From contig NQMI01000081.1 in the NCBI GenBank assembly GCA_002270565.1, forward strand, positions 127,748 to 191,747: DNA of 64,000 nt, given 5' to 3'. Under the pieces are notes generated by a model. It had not been told where the DNA came from, made no database searches, and was given only the letters and a program-made list of their open reading frames with translations. The translations under genes and the position numbers were made by a program. The DNA comes from Stenocarpella maydis. Lineage: Eukaryota; Ascomycota; Sordariomycetes; Diaporthales; Diaporthaceae. Each line of letters begins with the position of its first letter. The stretch's first letter is position 1. Of this stretch, positions 13,521 to 24,275 are shown piece by piece.

Positions 13521-15252
13521 GGCGGCGGTTGTGTGTGGATAGGTGTGTTGGTGAGGATGTGGAGGAGTCGGATCAATCGGGCGGGATTGTGCGGTGGGGT
13601 TGTATTACAAAAATCGAGATTCGCTTCTTCTGTTGGCTGGATGTGATGGGTCGAGGGGTTTGGGTATCGCTATCGCAGGTGTAGATGTTGAGGCAGAGGT
13701 TCCGCGTCGTAGGGAGGAGGAGGAGAGGAGGAAGTGAATTAAGGCGGGCAAGGTTTTGAGAGTTGCAGACCAAGACGGAGGCCGGGAGGTTATAGAACAG
13801 GTGAGACGCCTCGCTTTGGCTGGCTGAGGCAGGGCGCCTGCAGGGTTCGTAGCGAGTCGAAACAGGTCTGTCTGAGGTGGGAATTGGGGCTGGCGTCACT
13901 GGAAGGAAGAAAGCACCAGTCAGCGCCACCACCCCAAGCAGCAAGGCAAGGGTCGGTTGGGCATGAGCCATGCTCCTTTGGGGTGCTCTGGCCTCCGCGA
14001 CGCCCGTACTCCGGCTGGGTGCTGGGGTGACGAGGCCTCACGGGACCCGTGAGCCTGTTAGTGGCGGGAGTGGCTCACTCATACCTTACACTATCGTGGG
14101 CAGACCATCATACTCTGTATCCGTACTGTACCAGTCCCCACCACAGCTTTTGTGAAGTACTATCTATGTAAGGCCTGCTGTACTCCACGGAACCCATTCC
14201 AGCCGCTCTCTTTTCCAGAGATGCCTGGCTCACCTGGTTGCCCTGGCCACCCACCGTCTCTTCTCTTCGTCTGCGAGCCAGGGACAGGCAGAGAGAGCTA
14301 CGGAGTACTGCAGAGCGACTGACAGACCAGCAATCCGCCGTTGGCAATTACGCAACCTCTGGCCCCTCCCTCAGCCCTGGCCGCTCGGCGACCAAGCCAT
14401 AGATACTCCAAGTACCTACCTAAGGTACTTACCTATGTAATAAGTACATGCTCTAGCCTAACTAAGGCTTCCGTGTCTTCCAGGGTGGCAGTGCAAGACC
14501 TCCGCCGAGCTCTCTTCCTCGACTCCAACTGATTTTAACCGCCATCTGACCGCCATCACGAATCCCTTCACGTCATCTGTCATCTGAGAGGGCCAAGGAA
14601 CGCGTCCTCATCTCTGGGCTGTGCTACTCACCAGATTACAGTACCCCGTCGTTCCGGCTGTATTATACGGACCACCAGGCACATATCAGCCAAGCGGACC
14701 CATTTAGTCCTCCCCTTTCCCATTCGTTGCATCTCTGTTTCATCTATGTTCGCTCTGCTTGCCGCACCCTACTAGCATCCCCCGGACCGTGACTGGACCC
14801 CTATGCAGGGACCAGAAGCTGCCTACTGGCCACACAGTTGCACGGCATCCTGGCTCTACGTACTAGCCCCCATACTATTACTTGTTCCCACGACAACGCC
14901 ACCCCGGACTGCCGGTGCTGCTGTGTAGATCTCTCCGTCTGATCACCCGCTACTTTTGGACCGAGTACGTAGAATTGGTGGCTTGAGGAGGCCGACAACG
15001 TCAAAGGCACAGTATTCTACCCTGCCGTCGACCTTTCGCCAGCAAGCATATCCAACGGCCAGGCAATCCCGGGAATTCTGTTGACGAGCTTCCCATATCA
15101 CTTGCTCAAGTTGGAGCGGAGCGACAGTGGGGGTTTTCTCTCGAGTCTTGGGTCGCTAATGAGTATGCATCTCCCCTTACACTGGTTTGTCTCAGACAGT
15201 TTTACCTTCCATAGAAACCGTACAACCCACTGAGTTTCCAAACACCAGACCT

Positions 15253-15318
15253 AGTGCTGAGAGAGTGCTGAGAGAGTGCTGAGAGAGTGCTGAGAGAGTG
15301 CTGAGAGAGTGCTGAGAA
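15253..15318. repeat. Six tandem copies of an 11-base unit
   Basis: AGTGCTGAGAG is repeated head to tail six times without gaps; only the last copy differs, by one base (final A for G). It lies in intergenic DNA about 370 bases past the P450 stop codon. Confidence 0.95.
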
Positions 15319-15340
15319 AGCAGACAACGCGTCCTCCAAA

Positions 15341-15356
15341 ATATATATATATATAT
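15341..15356. repeat. AT dinucleotide repeat
   Basis: Eight uninterrupted AT units, close behind the 11-base tandem repeat. Confidence 0.9.
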
Positions 15357-15685
15357 CCTCTCTCTCACAGATCACCCCTTAAATGGTTTTCCATAGCCCC
15401 ACGAGGGTGCCACAACAGGGATTTGGCGCTGCGAAAATCTATATCAGGGTTGCACCCTACCGTCAAGTTCACTCTCCAAGCAGACTAGGTACTTTCGAGA
15501 ACTGATCGTACACTGACGGAGTGCAAGATCATCTTGACTGGTTGCTGTTAAGACCAACATGGCGCCTACGCCTAGACACTTAACAAGCCGATATTCGCAA
15601 CAAATTGATGCCGTCGCTACATACGGAGCAACAAAACTCTTTACTCACTTCCTCACATGCCATGTGTCCCTTTTGTACCATTTCA

Positions 15686-17772
15686 TCACAGTCTTACTTC
15701 CTCTTGTCTCCTTCTGAACAGAACCCTCGCCTCCCCGTCAACACCCCTCTCGCCCCCCCCCTTTACCACGTCTTGGGGCTTCTGGCCCCCGGCCACCTTC
15801 CAGTCATACTTTAACAGCAAGTGCACTAACGCAATTTTAACCTCATTGGAGGCGAAGAAACGTCCCGGGCATGCGTGCTCGCCATGTCCAAATCCAAGAT
15901 GGTCGGCGGTAGTACTGACCAGCTGCCACTTGGTCTCCTGCCCAGGCTGGTTGCGGAGGTCTAGGAATCGTCGCGGGTTATATTCTTCCGGGTTCGCATA
16001 GATGTCTGGGTCTGTATACGCCTCCAGGGTGACCCAGCTGAAGGCTCCCTTGGGGATCACGGTACCGTCGGAGAGCCTCACCGGGGCTTCGGCGATTCGC
16101 CGCATGGTACCTTGCAGCGGTCAGTGGTCGTTCGACAAGGAGGCCACATGGTAACTCACCGATATCCCTGGTGTGTAGTCGCTGCGACTCCTTCAGTGCA
16201 CTGTCCAATAGCTTCATCTTATAGAGGCTGTTCTTCTTCCACGACGTCTTCCCCGCCCCCTCAGCATCACCGTTTCCAACAGAGCTCCGTTCCTCAAGGA
16301 TAGGGATCATCTCCTCGCGCAAGCTGTCGATGAATTCACCGTTCTGGGCCAGGTCGAGCAGGACACCCGTGAGCAACTCAGTCGTCGTGTGGATAGCCAC
16401 TACGCTGAGAGCAAGTTGCGCCTCCGCAGGCCTTGGCTCGACTCCTTTTCTCTCAAAAGCATCGTGGAACCACTGCCATGAAGTCAATAGCCGCCAGCAG
16501 CACCTCAGGGACAAGGGGCCTGTGGGGCAACTCATACCTGTAAAGTATCTCCTGTCTTCGGCCGTGGTAGACCCTTTGCGTCTGCCGCTCGGTTCATTTC
16601 CAGCCGCTTACTGACCACCGGAGCAAGAATCCTCTTTGCGTCCGCGAGGTCTTGTCTGACCTTTTTCCATTCCGGGAGGATCCAGATCATTAAGCGTCGG
16701 AGAAAGAACGGCGTGCTGCGCAAAGCTCGCGACGCGGCGAAGGTATCCAGTGTATACCTCTTGGCCAGGTCCAGCCATTCCTCATTGCGACACAGGTCTT
16801 CGCCGACAAATAGGCGTGATGAGAGCCGGGCTACGAGTTCGAGTACAAATGGTTTCAGGGCAATGGAGTTCCACTCTGTGAGGCCGGCTTGTCAGTGACG
16901 GTGCTGCGCATGATGGAGCCAGGACTGCACGCGTATACCCTTGCTGTCGCCCAGCTTTTCCTTCAACACCAAGTCGGCTTCTTCCGAGAGGTCGTCGGTG
17001 ATGAAATCTGGCACGGTTTGTCAGCCCGACTAAACGGCAAGCAGAGCGTTCTCTTTTTTGGTGTGGCTACGAACTCAAGGATTGCGTAATGTTCTGTCGA
17101 GTCACCTTCTGCATAATGTCACCATTCGACAATATGTCCATCGCCTCAAGGCCAGGATACCCGAAGAAGAACTCCTTTGCATTTAGTTGTCAGCATGACT
17201 GCCAACACGATCCGCCACAAGCTGTCCGGGGTCCCAGACTTACTCGAGTCATTGCTTTACCGAAGCTCAACTCCTTGATAATCTTGATCTCCTCTGCGTA
17301 CCGGGCAGGGAGGAAGATCTTGAGGCCTACATCGGTAACGATCTGGTAGGCCGCGAGAACTGTACAGAAAAGAGGGTGTCAATGTCGGCTACTTAGCAAT
17401 TGTGCTCTCTCTTGAGCCCGGGCGTCATCATACTTTCTGGGTGGCTTCTGCGACGAGCTGGGTCCCCTGTAATGTGTATCTGCGCCGCGCCTTTTCCATC
17501 CTCATCCACCCACTCTCGCCAACTCCGAAAGCAGGAATGCCTCTGTTGTGCGTCGATCAGCTACTCCGGAGCTTGACATCATGCCTCTCGGGAAATCCCA
17601 ACACACGACAGATGTGTGGCTTCAGAGGGCGGGTTTATACTGACGGGTGCGGGCCTGGCTCATGGAGGCAGGCATATAGAACAAGTCCGAAGACAGTTGC
17701 GACAACTACTAATTGGCCGTAGGTGGAAGACAGCCCGGCGTGAGAGCCAAGATCAAGAGCATATTGCAACAT
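15686..17772 (-). CDS. Cytochrome P450 monooxygenase, frame break at exon 2/3
   Basis: Eight exons on the complement: 17645-17772, 17434-17542, 17244-17359, 17075-17174, 16939-17007, 16538-16875, 16160-16472, 15686-16110, about 530 residues. A membrane anchor (YGQLVVVATVFGLVLYACL) opens the protein and suggests the ER. The I-helix reads LSVVAIHTTTELL, the K-helix ExxR is ESQR, and the haem loop is FGHGEHACPGRFFA with the cysteine ligand. The pattern resembles fungal ent-kaurene-oxidase-like P450s; the substrate cannot be told. All junctions keep frame except exon 2 to 3: exon 2 ends in phase 0 at ATQK, while exon 3 needs one extra base to read YQIVTDVGLKIFLPARYAEE. Either one base is missing near 17350-17359, the splice differs from my reading, or this is a recently broken gene. 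No biosynthetic-cluster gene is adjacent. Confidence 0.85.
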
Positions 17773-19369
17773 GGCTGGCACTTTGAAAATACTGTGATGG
17801 GTGTAAATGGCAGTACGTGCGAATAAATGTGCAGCTTCGACAGCGCGCAGACACAGACCAAAGGTTGGCTGAATCACCCGGCGCTCCCAATGTGATTCTA
17901 GACGATGCAGAAACATATATAATCACGAAGTCGGATAAAGTTGAGTCCAAGCAATAGAGTTTCATCCAACCCCCGCACGTTTGACTGAGTAGCAAGCAGT
18001 GCTCACCACAACGGCAGATGCCGTAGCCAGCCAACAAAATGCCCTGCAAGTCACACCCATACCACTGAAATCCACAACGATATTCTGACCTCTGCAAGAT
18101 CGACGATCGGATGTTTGATTGCCGCCGAAAATCGTCACTTGAGTTCAACCACCACACAGCGGCCGCCCCGGGGTTTTCGAGAGGAGAGTGCAAGTTGAAG
18201 GTGCCCTCCTCCCCTCCCCTCGCCTTCGAGATGCCGAATGCACAAGACGTCGGCACCCGCGCGATGTAACGTGCAGTCTGAGCCGTCCGAGCCATCCGGC
18301 GCGAAGCGCGAGGGGCCGACATGATAACCGAGGGTATTGTTTTCCAGTCGGAGTCCATGCTCCGCTGCACATTTAAACCCACGCAATGCATGGGGGCATC
18401 TGACCCCATGGGGTTGTGTGTCGATCCGATCGGGGGGGGGGGGAATAGACATGGTTCCCGTCCTGCTTGTGAGCTAAATAAAGGTGGAGTATGGACTACA
18501 TCGGCGGCCAGTTGGGCATCATGTCGAGGGTATCATCATACCCCAAAAGCCAACCAAGGGTCGCGGCGGAGCTTGTGGGTTTGCGATGACCGAGGTACAA
18601 CGGCAGATGGCCAGTCAGGACGGAGCTCATGTCGTCAACGCAGGCCTCTTGTAATCGTAGCATGTTTCCTCGGTGTATATTGATAGACCTACTCCGGCCC
18701 TCAGCACAAACCAGTCAGACCAGCCATCTTCCCCGGCCAGACTAGCCGGTTATCATGGTTCAGATTCCAAAGACTATCTGCGGGGAGGTGGGCATGAATG
18801 GCTGGAATGGTACACAGCATCTCGATGACCGCAGACAGGTCAGGTGAGCAAGCATGAAGACAAAACGTCGGCAGATGGGGGGAGGTGGGAGAGAACAGGG
18901 GATGAATGACCGGGTTGGGGGACAGTTCCGCATTACACCATGCCTTGTGCGAGTTGCAATGTCTGGCGTTGTGTCCATCCAGGATCTTGACATCAAAACG
19001 CAGCTCACAGGCTGGAATCCCTGGGGGACTAAGTACCTGGGCGTCGCTGTGTTTAAAGGAAAAAAACCTCTCGTCTCTTTCCTTATCTCCCGTCCGACCG
19101 GGTATCAAAGCCATATACATATATGCAAGCAGCATGTGAAAGCCCTTTCCTTCTCCCACTTTTAAGAATCGAAGGCACACGCACACCAGGTACACACTCT
19201 TAGCAATAAATTCCCCATTTGGTCCTTTTCCGCCTCCCCATATCTTTCACCATGCGTAGTGTAGCCCATCAGATCTTGGTCATCATCTCAGTCATCATCA
19301 TCATAACCCAAAGCCACATTACCACAACCACTCATCCCCCTCCCCCCAAACAACATACCCACCAGCACA
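17773..19369. other. Intergenic, P450 promoter and annexin 3' flank
   Basis: No supported gene. A long minus-strand frame (17753-18409) overlaps the P450 start in another frame and lacks coding character. A run of Gs lies at about 18431-18442. Confidence 0.5.
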
Positions 19370-21651
19370 TCACCTCGACAGCTTGATCCTCTCGACTCTC
19401 TTGACATCGTCGGGCATGCGGGAGATGCAGAGCTCCTGGCAGAACTGGCCCCACTCCCCGGAGGTGCCGTCACGCACGGCCTCCATCATGTCCTTGCCGT
19501 AGCGCTCGGCGTACGCCCGCTTGACGGCGGCCATGTGGTGCCGGTCCCAGTGGAAGCGCACCAGCCGTGAGGTCAGCAGCTCCCGCCGTAGGCCGTCCTT
19601 TTTGGATGCTGTCAGCGCGTGGTGCACCAGCAGCGCGTCGCGCACGGGCTTGTTGATCACGCCGTTCAGGATGTGTGCGAGGAGCTCGCCCTGGTCGGGA
19701 TTACGGGTTAGCCTCTCTGGTGTAGCAGGCTGGGGGTTGTGTGGGCCGGAAGGGTTGTCCTCTGGGCCGTAGTAAGACTCACCACCAGGTTCCCGCTCTT
19801 CTTCAGCGCGTCCCTCGCAAAGTTGGAGCGGTACTCCTCGTTGTACTCGCGCAGGATCTCTCGCAGGTGGGCGTCGCTGCGCATGACTACGATGCCGATC
19901 ATGGCAGTCTCGCCGCCCTTTTCGGCCTTGACGGCCTTGTGGAGGGTGTGCACGTCGCCCCTGACCAGGTCGTAATCAAGCTCCAGTGGGCGGCCGTGGC
20001 GGTCGAGATCCTCCATCCTCTGCTCGTCGAGCACCATCAGCACGGCCTTCTTGAACTTGTCCTCCTTGAGCTCCTGCTTCATGCAGCGCGTGAGGCTGTC
20101 GCCGTACTTCTTGTCGGTGAAGGATTCCTTGATCTCGTGTATCTCGTCGTTGGTGCGCCCCATGAGGCTCTCGATCAGCAGCTCGCGGCGCGTCTTATCG
20201 CCCTGGTACCAGAAGCTGCTCCAGTACGCCTCCGACTCCCAGCGGCCCAGCGCCGTGGCGTAGCATGCCTTCATCAGCGCCGGGTCCTCGTCCTTGAGCC
20301 GCACGCGGATGTGCTTGGCCACGTTCACGCCCTTGCGCTCGGGGCCCGTCTTGACCAGACGCTTGTACTCGACACGCAGGTTCATAATCTGCTCGTGCGC
20401 CATGCCGGGCAGGATCTCGATTAGCGGCTCCGTGCGCGGCGGCTTGCTGCCCTTGAGCGCGTCCGCCAGCCGCTGCGCATCATCCTCCGGGTCTGCGAAC
20501 CGCGCCCTGCGCGACCGCCTCTTGCCGCCGCGCTCATCGTCGGACCCGATCGGCGAGACGTCCATGACCTGCGCGTCACCGGGGTTGTAGTGGGTCGGCA
20601 ACAGCAGCGGCGACGGCATTGGCGATGACTGCTGGTAGGTCCCGTGGTACGACTCGAGGAGCGGCGATGCCGGCGCGGCGGACACGGAGAGCCCGCCAGG
20701 CCCTGGGTGGTACGGCGTCGACACGGAGAGCGACGACATCCTGTTGACGGGTGGCTGCGGTGACGAGGACCGCTTCATGGCGCTCTTGAGAGGTGAGGCG
20801 GGCTCCGCGGTGACGGCGGTGGCCGGCGAGCCGCGCGTGTCAACAGTGAGGGAGTCCCGGTGGGAGCGGTGGGACCTCCTCTCGCGGTCCCTGTCGCGGG
20901 GGCCCGGCGCAGGGCTCCGGCTGCGGGCGCGCGAGGAGCCGCCGTGGCCGTGGCCGTGGCCGACGCCGAGGGCGTCAGAGCTGTAGCGCGGGTCACGGGA
21001 GGAGTACGAGGACAGCCTCTCTTCCCTCTCGTAGTCGCGCTGGGGCGTCTTGGCATAATCATACGAGGGCGAGGGTGAGTGGCGCGGGGAGGCTGGGGGC
21101 CGCGGCGACACGGGGCGGGCGTCCCCCGCGGGCGGGGAGTGAAGCCTGCCATAGGCCAGGTCCTCCTCGAGCTTCTCCTTCTTCTGGGCGCGGCGGTCGC
21201 GCGACCGCTCCCTCGACTTGTCGGAGAGGGGGGCGGTCATGAAGTTGTAGGCGTCCGAGTTCTCGAGCTTCTTGGCGTACTTTTGCGGGAGGAAGGCGCC
21301 GGCCAGGCCGCCACGGCTGCGCTCTCTGTCGCGCTCCCTATCCGAGTCCGAGTGCCTCTCCCTGGGGCTCTCCCTGCGGTAGTCGTCATCGTACCTCAGG
21401 TCACCGTAGGAGGTGCGGGCACCGTTGTCGGCGGCGGGGCTCCTGGGGCGGCGGTAGTGAGCATCTCCGGCAGGCGAGAGGGGCGCCGTGTAGCGGACCT
21501 CCTCATGCTCATACGTGCGGTCCGTGTCCCTTTGGCTGTATGGGTCGGTGTCGACGATCAACGGAGGGCCACGGCTTCGACTGCGGCTCCGGTCGCGGCG
21601 GCCCGGAGAGCGCGACCGAGTTCTCCTTGTATCCTCGACCTGCAGAGACAT
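19370..21651 (-). CDS. anxc4: Annexin, ANXC4-type, with Arg/Ser-rich N-terminus
   Basis: CDS complement(join(19370..19690,19783..21651)), 729 residues. The single intron (92 bases, GTGAGT donor, CAG acceptor) joins KKSGNLV to VGELLAHILNGVINKP in frame. I start at MSLQVEDTRRTRSRS. Residues 1-390 are low complexity: RS/SR dipeptides, DRERERS tracts, a HGHGHGHG stretch and many SP sites, likely disordered and phosphorylated. The rest has the helical repeats of the annexin core, for example LIEILPGMAHEQIMNLRVEYKR, ALGRWESEAYWSSFWYQGDK and VVMRSDAHLREILREYNEEYRSNF. Ordinary annexins bind phospholipid through calcium loops GxGTD; I see none here, so calcium binding may be weak or absent. The ANXC4 name comes from remembered similarity to filamentous-fungal annexins with long N-terminal extensions. 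Its cellular role is not established. Confidence 0.85.
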
Positions 21652-21972
21652 GAGCACGTCGGCCTCGGGGGCTGTGGCTCAAGCTTGAGCTATGGGCAGG
21701 CGGGCCTGGGCAGAGGGTGAGCCGAGCTCTTGTACGGAGTATTGACTGATGTCCGGTCAGCTGGTAGACTATCAACGTGGGGGGGGGCCCGCACTGCGGG
21801 GTAGGGAGACGGCCCCGGGTGGCTGGGTCGAGCGAGAAAGGAGATGCAGCGCGGGGTGAGGACAGACAGAGCGAGGAGGCGGCGCTGGCTAGGGATTATA
21901 TGTTTGTAACAAGTGGTTATCCTGGCCGATCCGGCATGCATCAGCTGCAGCGAGGGGCTTGGCCTCGGGCTT

Positions 21973-21997
21973 GGGCTGGGCTGGGCTGGGCTGGGCT
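21973..21997. repeat. Five GGGCT units
   Basis: Five exact head-to-tail copies of GGGCT upstream of the annexin gene, about 320 bases before its start codon. Confidence 0.9.
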
Positions 21998-22145
21998 GAG
22001 GAGGAGGAGCGAGGATGACTGTGGCTTTGGACCCGGGGTCGGCTTCTCAGAAAGCCTCCCTTGCTGTTGGCGACCCTGCCGGCCCTGCATGCAGCCCATG
22101 CTGGAGCCGCTCGCGGGGCCAGCTGTACGGCACCTCCATATGGCC

Positions 22146-22164
22146 TGTGTGTGTGTGTGTGTGT
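22146..22164. repeat. TG microsatellite
   Basis: Nine and a half TG units, followed by a further imperfect stretch. Confidence 0.9.
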
Positions 22165-23348
22165 CTGTGTATGTGGTAGATATCTAGTTGTTGTGTGTCG
22201 TCGGACAGTTGTTCATTTGTTCATTGCACGTCGGTGGTGGCACGCAGCCGCTCTTGTCAGTTGTCGTCGACAGCCTGGCTTGACTGACCTGAGCCCTGCG
22301 TGGCAAATGTTCAGAGACATGGCCAATCCCGCCCAAGCGACCCGTCGCAGCCACATCCGGAGCCGTGCAAATATTACGGCTGGCTAGCTCATCCATCCGT
22401 GCACGGCACGGTGAGAGATGGATGACATGGCAGCTGCATGGCTGGTACGGCTGGGCCAAGGTGCCGCGCCACACGCTCACCTCCGCGGAGCCACGAACAG
22501 AGACCTCCTCACACATGCTGCATGCATGACAAGAAAGCTGTCTGTGTGTGGGGAGGCTCAGCCTTGCTGCTCCCATGCAAGATATGCGAGCAGCCAGGGG
22601 GGAAGAAAGCTTCTTTCCCCTCCCCGCCTCTTGTCCCTCGGACCAGGTGTTTGATTATGCATCGAGCTTCTAGTATGCACCACACTATCGTCGTGATGCA
22701 TGGGCGAGTGCTGGCTGCCCCACAGTTTTCTGGCCCGCCCGGGGCGTCGGGAATGGCCGATGAGCCAAGCCAGCCTCTCCTCTCTTGCTCTCGACAAGAA
22801 CCGCTCGCCCCCCCCCCCGTGCTGCCCGGCACTGATTCGCTGACATGCACGCATGCCACCAAGCGGCGTGTGACAATGTACGACATCGCTCGTGGGATTC
22901 TGGCCCAAGAAAAGTGAGACCTGGGAAGAAGAGGGAAACGGGCAAGGAAGATGGACTCGGTCTGCACTTCTGTTGAGACCGTCACGGCTCCAGAGGGCCG
23001 TGGAATGCTCGTCCACCTTCCAAGCACATCCACCCGGCCTCCTGCATCATAAGACATTCTTGATTGGATCATCTTGGATCATCTTTTTGCATTCCGTTCG
23101 TATCGGGGGCCACGGCCGGATTTGCCTCCAGGAGACAGTCGAGAATAGCCATCTCGATGGTACCGGGTGGTGGCACCTTGCTCGCCGTCATCACACAACG
23201 CCCCGTTGGGACCCCTTGGCAGGATACAGAACTATCTCCACATGACATCAATACCATCCAAACCCAACAAGAGAAACATGAAACCCGGAAAAACGCCCGC
23301 TATGCCCAAGACAATGCTATCGCCACACCATTCCAACCATCGGGTTGA

Positions 23349-24275
23349 TCATATCACCCAGGGCTCGGCCCCACCCTCATCGTCCTCGTCGTCATGCTCC
23401 TCTTGCCGCTTCTCGTCTCTCATCTCGGGCATGTGCAGGCCGGGTGCTCTGGCCGGTGTGGCCTGAACTGCCTCGACGTCGTCCTGTAGGCGGATACAAC
23501 CCTCTCTTCTCAGGATGCGACGCACACTAACGGACAACAAAGTTAGCTATGACGGATGCTCGAGGCATGGGGTATGGAGCGCTTACGTCCTCGATGCCGG
23601 CTGCCACGTCTCCATCATGAGGACAACCAGCAGGAATGTCAGAACCACCCCGATGACCAGCCCGTCGCCGTGGTGCGCCGCACACGGGTGCAGCTGGTGG
23701 GCACCACCCAAGGCCGTCAGGTTTCCTGCGTGTGCCCCAACGTGCTGCTTGACGCGCAGCACGCCGCCGTCCCGGTTCGACGCGAGTCTTATCAATGAGC
23801 CGACTGACATCTTCCGCCGCGATGATGGCTTTGTCTGTGACCCCGCCACGGACTGAGTGTCTGTCTCGGCCTCGGCCTGAGTCTCCCCTTGTAACGAGTC
23901 TTCTGCGGCCTGTAGCCTCGCCAGTGCCGCCAGGAGATCCGATGTCAATGGCCCGGCCGACGAGAGCACCTCCGAGGCAAGACGTGAGAGATCGGACGCG
24001 GACGCCGATAATGGCCGGTTGTCGAAGGCCGGCTCCCGGGCCGCCTGGCCGTCCATGACTGATTGTCGGTCAAGAGGCCGGAGGATCTGCGTCTTGGATC
24101 CCGCTGCCCCCGCGGTCGTGATGGTCGCGGGCGGTTGGTAACCCAATGGTCCTGACGACGGATCTGACACCTTGTCCTCTAGTGTCTTTACCAGGACGAC
24201 GTGGGGTGAGGCCGGTGCTGCCATGGCGAGAGGCGCCGCAGCGCAGAGTGAGTAGAGGATGTGCCCTGACCTCAT
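23349..24275 (-). CDS. Unknown secreted or single-pass membrane protein
   Basis: CDS complement(join(23349..23526,23587..24275)), 288 residues. The start MRSGHILYSLCAAAPLAMAAPASP is a typical signal peptide with a likely cut after AMA or AAP. The middle is Ser/Ala/Gln-rich, probably extracellular and disordered, with helical stretches near LSRLASEVLSSAGPLTSDLLAALARLQ. Near residues 205-220 a hydrophobic segment LVIGVVLTFLLVVLMME looks like a membrane anchor. The intron (60 bases, GTAAGC donor, TAG acceptor) lies just behind it and leads to a C-terminal tail ending in a strongly acidic run, EEHDDEDDEGG, that would face the cytoplasm in a type I protein. No domain is recognised. The good signal peptide, the in-frame splice and the anchor support a real gene. 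Confidence 0.7.

Larger units (their letters stand above)
13521..15685. other. Intergenic, promoter of synaptobrevin and 3' flank of the P450
   Basis: No supported gene. It contains a TACGGAGTA motif (14299-14307), an inverted pair around 14410-14430, a six-copy 11-base tandem repeat and a short AT repeat. A frame at 13573-13971 on the minus strand starts with a signal-like stretch but ends inside the likely 5' leader of synaptobrevin. Confidence 0.5.
21652..23348. other. Intergenic with simple repeats
   Basis: No supported gene. It holds a TACGGAGTA motif (21733-21741), five GGGCT units (21973-21997) and a TG repeat (22146-22164). The frames present are short and mutually overlapping, without recognisable motifs. 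Confidence 0.5.

Noticed and set aside
13573..13971. Minus-strand frame beginning with a signal-peptide-like stretch (MAHAQPTLALLLGVVALTG)
   Set aside because: It sits in the likely 5' leader of synaptobrevin, loses protein character after 30 residues and has no splice support.
17753..18409. 218-codon minus-strand frame upstream of the P450
   Set aside because: It overlaps the P450 first exon in another frame, has random Cys/Ser/Arg composition and no motif.
15686..21651. Secondary-metabolite gene cluster around the P450
   Set aside because: Neighbours are a SNARE and an annexin; no synthase, transporter, transferase or cluster regulator is present in the window.
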